43,213 nt of DNA, taken from assembly GCA_900317635.1 (NCBI GenBank), contig ONHN01000014.1, positions 1 through 43,213 of the forward strand. The letters are read 5' to 3'. Positions within the stretch are counted from its first letter, which is position 1; every line of letters begins with the position of its first letter. Of this stretch, positions 26,623 to 35,201 are shown piece by piece. The translations under genes and the position numbers were made by a program. A model generated the notes under the pieces. That model was not told the origin of the DNA and did not search any database. It saw only the letters and a program-made list of their open reading frames with translations. This DNA is from an uncultured Prevotellaceae bacterium (GTDB taxonomy: Bacteria > Bacteroidota > Bacteroidia > Bacteroidales > Bacteroidaceae).

Positions 26623-27441
26623 ATGCAATCTTTACGACATATCTTGCTGCTGACATTGAGCCTATTGTTTTCCCTTTGTCAGGCGCAACCCCTTGTGCCG
26701 CAATCGGGTCACGAGGCCCTCAACGTCTGCATCCTTGGCGACTCCAACGCCTGGCTCTCTGGCGACGATTGTGCCGACGAGCGCGGCTGGCCCTATTGGT
26801 TTGCGCGGAAGTTTGCCCCCGCTTCGTGTAGGAGCTATGCGCGCAGTGGGGCAACGTGGACCCACACGGCGCAGACGCGCAAAAACCTCGTAGAGGTGTC
26901 AGGGCGCCTCGGCAACGACAATGTTATCTACAATCAGGTGGAACGTCTCATCGCCGCCGTTCGCGCTGGCCAACAGCCTGCGCCGCACCTCGTCGTTATC
27001 TGTTGCGGAACGAACGATGCGTGGTTTGAGAAAGCGCGCCCTGCCGCTTGCGAGAAGTCGGCGGCAGAAGCCTTTGCCCAACGTGGCGGCTACATTACGC
27101 AGCGCGCCGTATCGAGCCTCACGAGTTTGGCCGACTGCGTCCGCTTCGACTGCGAACTGCTGTGGCAACACCTGCCCGATGCGCAAATCCTCATCGTCAC
27201 ACCGCCTCAGACCACCAACCCTGGCGCTGCGCGCATACGCCGTGTTAGCGACCTCCTCGCCGACTGTGCCGCCTACTTAGGTGTAGGGTGCATTCGCCTC
27301 GACACGGCAGGCTGCATCTACGAAGCACGCGAACGCGCCCAGAACCACTTCACCTACGACGGCACCCACACCTCCGTCGCTGGTGCCCACCGAAACGGCT
27401 GCTTCATCGCCAACCAAGCTGCCGCACTATTGCACTATTGA
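26623..27441 (+). CDS. Secreted SGNH/GDSL-family hydrolase
   Basis: The 272-residue protein has a signal peptide ending LCQAQ and the SGNH blocks: GDSN with nucleophile S41, GTND in block III, and D246-x-x-H249 in YDGTHTS. The family includes carbohydrate esterases and acetyltransferases. Placed before an MBOAT acyltransferase and two DHHW proteins, it may remove or transfer acetyl groups on an exported glycan (inference). It has several cysteines, unusual for this group, which could form disulphides. A 144-base repeat separates it from MBOAT, so co-transcription is likely but not proven. Confidence 0.86.
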   Translation: MQSLRHILLLTLSLLFSLCQAQPLVPQSGHEALNVCILGDSNAWLSGDDCADERGWPYWFARKFAPASCRSYARSGATWTHTAQTRKNLVEVSGRLGNDNVIYNQVERLIAAVRAGQQPAPHLVVICCGTNDAWFEKARPAACEKSAAEAFAQRGGYITQRAVSSLTSLADCVRFDCELLWQHLPDAQILIVTPPQTTNPGAARIRRVSDLLADCAAYLGVGCIRLDTAGCIYEARERAQNHFTYDGTHTSVAGAHRNGCFIANQAAALLHY

Positions 27442-27585
27442 AACGTTAAACAATAAACATTAAACATTTATCGGCGTAGCCTCCCCTGGGAGCGCGGGCG
27501 CCTCGCCCGCCCCAATCGCTGCGAAGGTTAGCGCACCCCCTCTAAGGCGTAGTCAACTCGTCACCCGTCACTTGTCACTCGTCAC
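27442..27585. repeat. Dispersed modular repeat between SGNH and MBOAT genes
   Basis: Its order is TTAAACAATAAACATTAAAC, then GGCGTAGCC, a palindrome GCGGGCG-CCT-CGCCCGC (27494-27510), AATCGCTGCGAAGG, TTAGCGCACCCCC, GGCGTAGTC, and four heptamers of the GTCACTT/GTCACTC type. The same order recurs at 30124-30342. Confidence 0.8.
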
Positions 27586-27594
27586 TAAAAGTAT

Positions 27595-29043
27595 ATGGTT
27601 TTTTCCGACCTCTTCTTTCTCTTTGCTTTTCTTCCCTCCTTCTTCCTCAGCTACATAGCGGGCGGTTTCATCGATCGCCTCCTTTCGCGTGGTGAACTCG
27701 AGACGCACCAAACCGTTCGCAACCTCGTGTTGGTGTGCTTCTCATTGCTGTTCTATGCGTGGGGCGAACCTGTCTATGTCTTGCTGATGCTGGGCTGTGT
27801 TGTATGGAACTTCGTTGCGGGCCTTTGCATCGACCGCTCCGACCGCCGTCGGCGGCTCATGCTGGCATTAGGTGTAGCAGGCGATTTGCTCATCCTCGGT
27901 ACGTTCAAGTATGCAGGCTTCTTCGCTCGCACGCTCACCGACTTCGGCCTCCCCGTCCCCGACCCGCATATCATGCTCCCCATAGGCATCAGCTTCTATA
28001 CGTTCCAAAGCATCTCCTACCTCGTTGATGTCTATCGACGCGAAGCCCCCGTCCAACGTCGGTTCCTCGGTTTGTTGCTCTACATATCAATGTTCCCGCA
28101 GCTCATTGCAGGTCCCATTGTGCGCTACGACACCGTGGCTCGCGAAATCTCGCGCCGCCGCGTTAGCGTGCAGGACGTGGCCGATGGTCTCTATCGTTTC
28201 CTCATCGGTTTGGGCAAGAAGGTCATTCTCGCCAACCAACTCAGCGAGGTGTCCGACATGTTCCTTAAGGCCGACCTTGCGCAGTTGCCCGTCAGTGCGG
28301 CGTGGGTAGGCTTACTGGCCTTCTCCCTGCAAATCTACTTCGACTTTTCAGGCTACAGCGATATGGCCATAGGCTTGGGGCGTTGCTTGGGCTTCCATTT
28401 CAACGAGAACTTCAATCATCCCTACATCTGTCGGAGCATATCGGAGTTCTGGCGACGTTGGCACATGTCGCTGGGTAGCTTCTTTCGCGACTACGTCTAT
28501 ATCCCGATGGGCGGCAACCGCCGCCACCAGCCGCTCAACATCTTCGTGGTGTGGTTTCTTACGGGTATGTGGCACGGTGCTTCGTGGAACTTCATCGTGT
28601 GGGGTCTCTACTTCGGACTCATCGTCATGTTGGAGAAGTACACCATTCTGCGCCTGCGTTCGCGCTGGTTCTATCCCTTCCTCCACGTCTATAGCCTCGC
28701 GCTTATCTTCATAGGTTGGGGCATCTTCTACTTTGAAGATTGGGGACGCATGACGCAGTTCTTTACCATCTTCTTCGGCCAAGCCGGCAACATGCTCCAC
28801 GATGCCACCACTGAGAGCGCCCTGCTCAGTCGCTTCTGGCTGTGGGTGGTGGCCCTTGTGCTCTGTCTGCCTGTGCGCCGTTGGCTCTCGCAGGGAATCA
28901 CGTGGAGCTTGGGCGGTGTGCCCGCCATGCGCACCTCCGTTGCGCTCGTGGCGCGTCTGCTCCTCTCGCTTGCCATCCTGGCAGCTTCTACGGCACTGCT
29001 CGTGGGAGCCACCAACAACGCTTTCCTCTACTTCAACTTCTAA
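27595..29043 (+). CDS. MBOAT-family O-acyltransferase (AlgI/DltB-like)
   Basis: The 482-residue polytopic membrane protein matches the AlgI branch of membrane-bound O-acyltransferases: start MVFSDLFFLFAFLP, FWRRWHMSLGSFFRDYVYIPMGG, and the catalytic histidine H327 in TGMWHGASWNF. It would carry an acyl group, usually acetyl, across the inner membrane to a periplasmic partner that modifies a glycan. The partners are most likely the two DHHW proteins that follow, by analogy with AlgI and AlgJ/AlgX. The start ATG lies 9 bases after a repeat. The first DHHW gene begins 18 bases after the stop. Confidence 0.92.
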   Translation: MVFSDLFFLFAFLPSFFLSYIAGGFIDRLLSRGELETHQTVRNLVLVCFSLLFYAWGEPVYVLLMLGCVVWNFVAGLCIDRSDRRRRLMLALGVAGDLLILGTFKYAGFFARTLTDFGLPVPDPHIMLPIGISFYTFQSISYLVDVYRREAPVQRRFLGLLLYISMFPQLIAGPIVRYDTVAREISRRRVSVQDVADGLYRFLIGLGKKVILANQLSEVSDMFLKADLAQLPVSAAWVGLLAFSLQIYFDFSGYSDMAIGLGRCLGFHFNENFNHPYICRSISEFWRRWHMSLGSFFRDYVYIPMGGNRRHQPLNIFVVWFLTGMWHGASWNFIVWGLYFGLIVMLEKYTILRLRSRWFYPFLHVYSLALIFIGWGIFYFEDWGRMTQFFTIFFGQAGNMLHDATTESALLSRFWLWVVALVLCLPVRRWLSQGITWSLGGVPAMRTSVALVARLLLSLAILAASTALLVGATNNAFLYFNF

Positions 29044-29061
29044 TCGTCTCAGCATTACTTC

Positions 29062-30129
29062 ATGGTGCGCCATAGTCTCATAGTCCTCTTGCTCTTCCTT
29101 GCATCGTGTGCTGCCGTTGCACAGCGCGCGATAGCTTTAGCCGACGAGAACCGCACCTTGCCGCCCTACCGCAACACCTTCAACCCCGCCGACCCCGTTC
29201 GTCAGGCTAAGGCGGGCATCCTCGTATGTGGGCAGGGCGACAGCATCCGCTCTTTCAGCGTCTTCAATATGCCCTCGTCGGCAGGCTTGCCCTACGCCGA
29301 GATATGCAACAAGTACCAGCGCCTTTTGCCCGAAGGCGTGCAAGTGTACTGCATGCCCATTCCTACGCAAGGCGAGTTTTATACGCCCGATGCCGCCGCT
29401 GCCTTGACCCATTCGCAGGCCCCCGCAATAGAAACTATGTTTGCCGCTCTGAGCGACAGCGTAATGGCCGTTGACGTGTATTCCGTCTTGGCGCATCATG
29501 CCGCCGAACCTATCTATCTGCGCACCGACCACCATTGGGCACCGCTCGGAGCCTACTACGCCGCCCAGCGTTTTGCAGCCTTGGCGGGCGTTCCCTTCAA
29601 CGACCTTACTCACTACGACATCCGCAGCGTGCATGGCTTCTGTGGAACCATGGCGCGCTATAGTGGCGATGCACGCTTGAAGCAGCACCCCGAGGACTTC
29701 ATCTATTACGTCCCGCGCGCCGCAGAATACGAAACTACCTTTGTCGATTACACGCTCGACCGCCAGCGTCAGCACGCGGTTCGTGCCTCCGAGCCGCATG
29801 CGGGCAGCTTCTTCAAAGCCTATGCCGACGGCAGCAGCGCAGCCTATTGCACCTTTATGGGCGGCGACCCTTACTTCGTCCACGTCAGTACGAAGGTAGG
29901 CAATAACCGCCGCCTGCTCATCTTGAAAGATAGCTTCGGCAACGCCCTGCCCGCCTTCCTCTTCTTCTCCTTCGAAGACATCTACGTGGCCGACTGTCGC
30001 TACTTCATGAAGAATGTCGTGCAGCTCGTTCGCGAACGCGGCATCACCGACGTGCTCTTTGCCAACAACATGGACCACGCCCTCATGCCCAAAACCATTG
30101 CAAGCTACGAGAAATACTTGGTACAATAA
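29062..30129 (+). CDS. DHHW-family protein (AlgJ/AlgX-like), periplasmic
   Basis: This 355-residue protein has a signal peptide (ASCAAVAQ; the cysteine gives a possible but weak lipobox). It carries the DHHW motif at 156-159 (LRTDHHWAPLGAYYAA) and LKDSFGNA with S291. As in AlgX and AlgJ, an Asp-x-His element precedes the serine, so a catalytic triad D156-H158-S291 is plausible. Such proteins complete O-acetylation of exopolysaccharide in the periplasm. It directly follows MBOAT. The next gene encodes a close relative. Confidence 0.88.
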   Translation: MVRHSLIVLLLFLASCAAVAQRAIALADENRTLPPYRNTFNPADPVRQAKAGILVCGQGDSIRSFSVFNMPSSAGLPYAEICNKYQRLLPEGVQVYCMPIPTQGEFYTPDAAAALTHSQAPAIETMFAALSDSVMAVDVYSVLAHHAAEPIYLRTDHHWAPLGAYYAAQRFAALAGVPFNDLTHYDIRSVHGFCGTMARYSGDARLKQHPEDFIYYVPRAAEYETTFVDYTLDRQRQHAVRASEPHAGSFFKAYADGSSAAYCTFMGGDPYFVHVSTKVGNNRRLLILKDSFGNALPAFLFFSFEDIYVADCRYFMKNVVQLVRERGITDVLFANNMDHALMPKTIASYEKYLVQ

Positions 30130-30342
30130 ACATTAAACAATAAACAATAAACATTCGTCGGCGTAGCCCCTCCTGGGAGCGCGGGCGCCTCGCCCGCCCT
30201 AATCGCTGCGAAGCTTAGCGCACCCCCTTTAAGGCGTAGCCCCCTGGGAGCGCAGGCGCCTCGCCCGCTCCAATCGCTGCAAAGCAGCGAAGCTTAGCCA
30301 CCCTTGCCTGCGTAGCCAACTTGTAACTTGTAACTCGTCACT
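30124..30342. repeat. Dispersed modular repeat with an internal 72-base duplication
   Basis: AATAAACATTAAACAATAAA starts at the DHHW stop codon. Two tandem copies of about 72 bases follow (30160-30231 and 30232-30302), each with GGCGTAGCC, CTGGGAGCGC, a palindrome (30181-30197; 30252-30268) and AATCGCTGC...AGCTTAGC. The element ends in GTAGCC and GTAACTT/GTAACTC heptamers. Confidence 0.8.
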
Positions 30343-30358
30343 TAAACTCCTCTCCTTC

Positions 30359-31726
30359 ATGACCCCAACCCCCTCTCAACCCTCAGAGCCGTCTTCCGCG
30401 CGCAGTAGCGTAGCGGCCTATCTCTATATCGCTATTCTCCTCTTGGCCTTTGTGGGCATTGCCGCTGTGTTCAACTTTATGCCGCGTCCCACAGTTTCGG
30501 AAGTCGAGAACCGCAACCTGAAGACCTTGCCCGCCTTCAGCCTCGATGCCCTCACGCGCGACAGTGCGAAATACACCAGCGAGGTGTCTTCTTGGTATAG
30601 CGATACCGAGCCTTTCCGTGAGCAGTTGCTCACGCTGAGCAACCGTTTCAAGGACGGGCTGGCCCTTAAAACGGATGAGGCCATCGACTTCGTCCCCGCT
30701 GCCACGCCCTCGGCCAGTGAGCAAACCGCAGCAACGGAGGAAACCACCGATGGGGGCAGCGACATCAAGGCGCAAGCGGGGCTCAACCGCGACGCCGACT
30801 TCGAGATTGGTAAGGCGGGCATCATCGTCACGGGCCACGGCCCCAAGACGCGCGCCCTCATGGTGTTTCAAGGCAGTGCGAAGGGCGGAACCGCCTTCTC
30901 CGCCAGCGTCAGCAAGTACGGCGCCGCCTTCCCCAGCGCCCGCGTCTATGCCATGGTCGTTCCCCTGTCCACGGAGTTCTATTGTCCCGACAAGGCGCGC
31001 AGTCGCGTCAGCTCTGAGCTCGATGTCATCAACAACATCTATCATCACCTCGCCAACGGCGTGCAGGGTGTTGACGTTTATACGCCCCTTGCGCAGCACG
31101 CCGCCGAAGACATCTACCTGCGCACCGACCACCACTGGGCACCCCTCGGAGCCTATTACGCCGCCCAAGCCTTTGCCAAACAGGCGGGTGTGCCGTTTAA
31201 GGAACTCAGTAGCTACGAGCGCAAGGTGGTGCATCGCTACGTTGGCACCATGTATGGCTTCTCGAAGAAACAAGCCGTTAAGGACAATCCCGAGGACTTT
31301 GTCTATTACGTGCCGCAGGGCATCGACTACAACGTCACCTACTACATCTATAAGCTCGGTAAGGACAACGTCGTCCTGGGCGAAGGAGCGGCGCAGAAGG
31401 GTCCCTTCTTCTATCATTACAAAGACGGCGCGGCAGGTGCCTACTGCACCTTCATGGGCGGCGACCAAAAGATAACGCAAGTGCGCACGGGTACGAAGAA
31501 CGGACGGCGCGTGCTCATCCTGAAAGATAGCTTCGGCAACGCCGTGCCCGGTTACCTCTTCTACTCTTTCGAAGAAATCCACGTGGTAGATTTCCGCTAC
31601 TTCACGCGCAACATCAAGACCTACGTGCAGCAAAACGGCATTACCGACATCCTCTTCGTCAACAACATTTTCAACGCCTTCAATAACGCCGCCGGCAAGA
31701 AATACGAGCAGTTCCTGCGACAATAA
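30359..31726 (+). CDS. DHHW-family protein, membrane-anchored paralogue
   Basis: The 455-residue protein has a short cytoplasmic N-terminus, one membrane helix (about residues 20-40) and no cleavage site. It carries DHHW at 257-260 and S391 in LKDSFGNA, the same spacing and flanks as the preceding protein, so the two are paralogues. It has about 100 extra residues before the shared domain, including a Thr/Ala/Glu-rich linker near 118-140. The likely role is anchoring or specifying O-acetylation with MBOAT. A strong hairpin follows at 31755-31797. Confidence 0.88.
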   Translation: MTPTPSQPSEPSSARSSVAAYLYIAILLLAFVGIAAVFNFMPRPTVSEVENRNLKTLPAFSLDALTRDSAKYTSEVSSWYSDTEPFREQLLTLSNRFKDGLALKTDEAIDFVPAATPSASEQTAATEETTDGGSDIKAQAGLNRDADFEIGKAGIIVTGHGPKTRALMVFQGSAKGGTAFSASVSKYGAAFPSARVYAMVVPLSTEFYCPDKARSRVSSELDVINNIYHHLANGVQGVDVYTPLAQHAAEDIYLRTDHHWAPLGAYYAAQAFAKQAGVPFKELSSYERKVVHRYVGTMYGFSKKQAVKDNPEDFVYYVPQGIDYNVTYYIYKLGKDNVVLGEGAAQKGPFFYHYKDGAAGAYCTFMGGDQKITQVRTGTKNGRRVLILKDSFGNAVPGYLFYSFEEIHVVDFRYFTRNIKTYVQQNGITDILFVNNIFNAFNNAAGKKYEQFLRQ

Positions 31727-31754
31727 AAGCCTACGACGCCTCCTAGAAACCGCG

Positions 31755-31797
31755 ACAAACCGAGGCCTCCGAGGGACTTTCGGAAGCGTCGGTTTGT
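31755..31797 (+). terminator. Hairpin terminator after the second DHHW gene
   Basis: ACAAACCGA (31755-31763) pairs with TCGGTTTGT (31789-31797), with further inner pairing of TCCGA and TCGGA. It probably ends the SGNH-MBOAT-DHHW transcript. No long T-run follows. Confidence 0.6.
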
Positions 31798-31810
31798 GCG
31801 TTGTGCCGAT

Positions 31811-31920
31811 TTTCAGGCTTTGAAGGCCAAACTTTCAGGCTTTGAAAGTCCGACTTTCAGGCTTTGGAAGTGAGACTTTCAGGCTTTGGATGTCGGGCTT
31901 TCAGGCTTTGAAAGTCGCCC
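31811..31920. repeat. Five-unit 22-bp tandem array upstream of mscS
   Basis: TTTCAGGCTTTG starts at 31811, 31833, 31855, 31877 and 31899, an exact 22-base period. Inside a unit ACTTTC and GAAAGT are inverted around AGGCTTT, so each unit is a small palindrome. It lies between the DHHW terminator and the mscS promoter at 31996. I see no open frame worth calling. Confidence 0.85.
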
Positions 31921-31995
31921 CCTGTCGTCAGGTGGTAGTGGGAAAAAAGCTTTTTCGGTGGTGCGGCGGGCGGTGCGGATAGCGCAGCTAAGTGC

Positions 31996-32024
31996 TTTGT
32001 TTCTCGCTTTTTTTCCTATCTTTG
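31996..32024 (+). promoter_or_regulatory. Promoter of the mscS-type gene
   Basis: TTTG at 31996-31999 and TATCTTTG at 32017-32024 are 17 bases apart, within the accepted range. The transcript would start near 32031 and carry a leader of about 140 bases that includes a dispersed repeat. Confidence 0.7.
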
Positions 32025-32047
32025 CGCCGTTATAGCTTTTAACTTTT

Positions 32048-32142
32048 GAGTTAGCGAGTGACGAGTGGCGCGTGGCGAGCCACCAGATGCGCTTGTCGTC
32101 GGCGTAGCCAGATTCGTAACCCGTCACTTGTCACTTGTCACT
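32048..32142. repeat. Dispersed repeat in the mscS 5' leader
   Basis: GAGTTAGCGAGTGACGAGTG heptamers on the left face CCGTCACTTGTCACTTGTC heptamers on the right. GCTTGTCGTCGGCGTAGCC lies between, a stretch also found at 38305-38323. The arms could pair in RNA. A reading frame runs through it into the channel gene but lies upstream of the real start. Confidence 0.75.
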
Positions 32143-32169
32143 GGAAGTTTACTGAACAAACCGAAACGT

Positions 32170-34821
32170 ATGAAGAATAGCCTACAGACTTTCCGTCGTT
32201 TACTTCTCGCCGTTATCGTCATGGTGCTGGGTGCTGGGCGCTCTGCCGCCGTGCTGAACGAGCGCAACCTGGCGCAGTCGCTCACTGTGCTTCGTGTGGA
32301 GCTGGAACAAGCCTACAAGCAACAGAAGCAGAACATGGCGCGTTGGGAACAGATGAACGAGGCGCAGCACCAAATGATGATCGACATCATGAAGAAGAGC
32401 AACCAAATAGCGCTGATGATCTATTCGCAACGCGACGACTACGTCTTCGACCTCACCTACGCCTGCCACGAGGCCACGCAGCAGTACTACGAGTTCCGCC
32501 AGCAGCGCGTGCCCTACGACCGCATACGTCAGCGCATGGAGACGGAGATAGAGCGCTACAACGGACTGATAGAAGCGTTGGAGCAACTGCCGCCCTCGTT
32601 GCGCCCTCGCCGCCGCGCGCCTATGAGCAAGGCCGACAGCCTGCGCCGCGACAGTCTGCGCGCCACGCGCCGCTCCAGCGACGGCGAACCCATCCTGCTC
32701 AATGCCAAAGGGCAGGCCGACCGCGACCGGTGCCTTGTCTATGCGAAAGCCTTGCGCAACAACATCATCCGCATGCAGCAACGCATAGACCGAGACAGCA
32801 ACAACTATAAGCTCATCTCGCAGCACCTGAAGAAGCTCAACGACTACGCAGCCAAGCGCTACCACGACATACAGCAAAACATCTTTCAGAATGCGGGCGT
32901 CACGTATCCCACGATGCTCGCGAAGCTACCCCTGTACATTAAATACGCCAAGAAGGACGTGCACGACAAGTACTCCTCTACGCAGGAGTATCGCGGTGTG
33001 CACAGCGAATGGCGCGGCCCCGTGGTGATGGGCTTCGTGTTCTTCGTGATGTCTTACCTTGTGTTGAGCATTATCCTAAGCGTGACGATTGTCACGCTGC
33101 TCATGCGCTACGTGAAGCGTTTCCGCACCGACCGCTGGAGACGCATGAAGCCCTGCCTGACGATGGCCGCTGGCGTGCTTATCTTTGCCGTGAGCATCAT
33201 GGGTGTGAGCTTCTTCGTGACGCACAACAACTTCTACTCCATGGCCAGCAGCCTACTCGTAGAATACGCGTGGCTCTTGACGGCCATCTTCGTTTCGCTG
33301 CTCGTGCGCTTCTACGACGGCGAGAACAAACGCGAGAAGCTGCGGCAGAACGAGGACTACAATGGCAGTGAAGCCTTGGAGCGCCTTGAGCCCATCAGCG
33401 GTTTCCGCCTGTATTCGCCCATTGTGCTCATGGGCCTTATCATCATCATCTTCCGCATCGTCTTCATCCCCAACAACCTCGTTAACCTGCTCTTCCCGCC
33501 CATCGTCCTGGTGTTTACGTTGTGGCAGTGGCGCGAGGTGAAGAAGCGCAGTGGCCTTGTGCCCAATTCCGACCGCATCTACACCTACATCTCGCTGGGC
33601 GTGATGATTGTTTCAACGGTCGCTGCAATGGTGGGCTACACGCTCCTGGCCGTGGAAATCTTTATATGGTGGCTCTTCCAGCTGACGGCCATTCAGACCA
33701 TTACGCTGGCCTTCACGCTGCTGGGCCTTTACGAAGAGCGCAAACTGAAGAAGAAATTGCTCGACTCGGGACTGGCGGAGAAGGAGATTGCAACGGGTGC
33801 CAGCCGTGGCGACTACATCACGCAAACGTGGTTCTTCGACCTCGTAGAGAAGGCCCTCGTGCCCATTGCTGCCGCCTATAGCGTGTTGCTCTGCATCTAT
33901 TTGGCCGCCGACGTGTTCGACCTCTCGCAGATCTGCCTCACCATCTTCCTAACGCCCTTCCTCGACGTACCCGACGTCATTCAGCTCTCGCTCTTCAAAC
34001 TCGTCATTGTGGGTGCCCTCTTCTTCTTGTTCCGCTATCTGAGCTATTTGCTTAAGTCGATGTATCGCTACATCCGCATTCAGAGCCTCCTTCGCAAGAG
34101 CGGCGACCGCAAGGTGCGCACCAACGAGATAAACCTCACGTTGGGCTACAATATCATTATGGTCATTGTTTGGGGCCTTTTTGCTTCGGTTGCCATCGTC
34201 CTGCTTCGTATACCGAAGAGCGGCATCAGCATCGTGACGGCAGGTTTGGCAACGGGTGTCGGTTTCGCCATGAAGGACTTGCTCAACAACTTCTTCTACG
34301 GCGTTTCGCTTATGACGGGTCGCCTGCGCGTAGGCGACTGGATTGAGTGCGACGGCGTGCAGGGCAAGGTGGAGAGCATCACCTATCAGAGCACGCAAAT
34401 CATTACGACCGACGACTGCGTGATGGCCTTTCTCAACAGCACGCTCTTTGCAAAGAACTTCAAGAACCTTACGCGCAACCACAGCTACGAGCTTATCAAG
34501 ATTCCCGTGGGCGTGGCCTATGGCAGCAACGTGGGCCGCGTGCGCGAAGTGCTCGTTAGCGAAGTGATGCAGCTGCAACGCAACGACAAATACGAGCGCC
34601 CCATTATCAATCCTGCGCGCGGCGTGGTGGTCCTCTTCGACAACTTTGGCGACAGCAGCGTAGACCTCATCGTGGCCACCTGGGTGCTCGTAGAAGAAAA
34701 AGTGGGCTTTAAGAGTCAAGCAAAAGAAATCATCTACAACACGCTCAACCGCGAAGGCATCGAAATACCCTTCCCGCAACGCGATGTGCATGTGAAAGGC
34801 ACTCTCCCCTCTGAACATTAA
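32170..34821 (+). CDS. Large mechanosensitive ion channel of the MscS family
   Basis: The 883-residue protein starts with a signal-like segment ending GRSAA. A helical, probably coiled-coil periplasmic region follows to about residue 280 (rich in Arg, Gln and Asp), then about 9-11 membrane helices. The MscS pore and beta domain has ATGVGFAMKDLLNNFFYGVSLM near 693-715 and VGDWIECDGVQGKVESI. The architecture resembles MscK/MscM-type large channels that release osmolytes on hypo-osmotic shock. The ATG at 32170 is chosen over an in-frame ATG at 32065 because the latter would translate the leader repeat. Confidence 0.9.
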   Translation: MKNSLQTFRRLLLAVIVMVLGAGRSAAVLNERNLAQSLTVLRVELEQAYKQQKQNMARWEQMNEAQHQMMIDIMKKSNQIALMIYSQRDDYVFDLTYACHEATQQYYEFRQQRVPYDRIRQRMETEIERYNGLIEALEQLPPSLRPRRRAPMSKADSLRRDSLRATRRSSDGEPILLNAKGQADRDRCLVYAKALRNNIIRMQQRIDRDSNNYKLISQHLKKLNDYAAKRYHDIQQNIFQNAGVTYPTMLAKLPLYIKYAKKDVHDKYSSTQEYRGVHSEWRGPVVMGFVFFVMSYLVLSIILSVTIVTLLMRYVKRFRTDRWRRMKPCLTMAAGVLIFAVSIMGVSFFVTHNNFYSMASSLLVEYAWLLTAIFVSLLVRFYDGENKREKLRQNEDYNGSEALERLEPISGFRLYSPIVLMGLIIIIFRIVFIPNNLVNLLFPPIVLVFTLWQWREVKKRSGLVPNSDRIYTYISLGVMIVSTVAAMVGYTLLAVEIFIWWLFQLTAIQTITLAFTLLGLYEERKLKKKLLDSGLAEKEIATGASRGDYITQTWFFDLVEKALVPIAAAYSVLLCIYLAADVFDLSQICLTIFLTPFLDVPDVIQLSLFKLVIVGALFFLFRYLSYLLKSMYRYIRIQSLLRKSGDRKVRTNEINLTLGYNIIMVIVWGLFASVAIVLLRIPKSGISIVTAGLATGVGFAMKDLLNNFFYGVSLMTGRLRVGDWIECDGVQGKVESITYQSTQIITTDDCVMAFLNSTLFAKNFKNLTRNHSYELIKIPVGVAYGSNVGRVREVLVSEVMQLQRNDKYERPIINPARGVVVLFDNFGDSSVDLIVATWVLVEEKVGFKSQAKEIIYNTLNREGIEIPFPQRDVHVKGTLPSEH

Positions 34822-34988
34822 ACGTTAAACAATAAACAATAAACGTTGCTTGGCATCATGGGAAGCGCAGGCAATGGTATGGGAAGCAGGCGTCTCGTCT
34901 GCATCGCAACGGCGGCGTAGTCCCCTGGGAGCGCGGGCGCCCTCGCCCGCACAAATCGCTGCGATAGCAGCGAAGGTAAGGGGTTGAA

Positions 34989-35090
34989 CAGGTATGCTTC
35001 GCTGCTGATGCTGCGATTTGATGCAGGCGAGACGCCTGCGTACCCAGTTAGGGGCGATGCCAATTGTTGGTGCAGGCGAGACGCCTGCGC
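34989..35090 (+). repeat. Direct repeat, left copy
   Basis: It runs from CAGGTATGCTTCGCTGCTGA through a palindrome, GCGTACCCAGTTAGGGGCG and TGCCAATTGTTG to a second palindrome. The right copy is at 35552-35654. By eye they differ at only a few positions over about 85 bases, diverging toward the end. Confidence 0.8.
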
Positions 35091-35201
35091 ACCATACTTT
35101 TGCGTGCGAGGCGGAGGAGATGTTTTTAACACGAATGTACATGAATGACCATGAATTGAGCTTGAATAATTCAAGTTTTGGAAGTTGTGATGGTGAAGGA
35201 T

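Noticed and set aside
30383-31723. 446-codon open frame opposite the second DHHW gene
   Set aside because: It is a shadow frame with biased composition and no motif. The DHHW gene on the plus strand is intact.
32065-32169. 35-codon extension of the MscS-type channel
   Set aside because: It is a translation of the leader repeat. The following methionine begins a clear signal-like segment.
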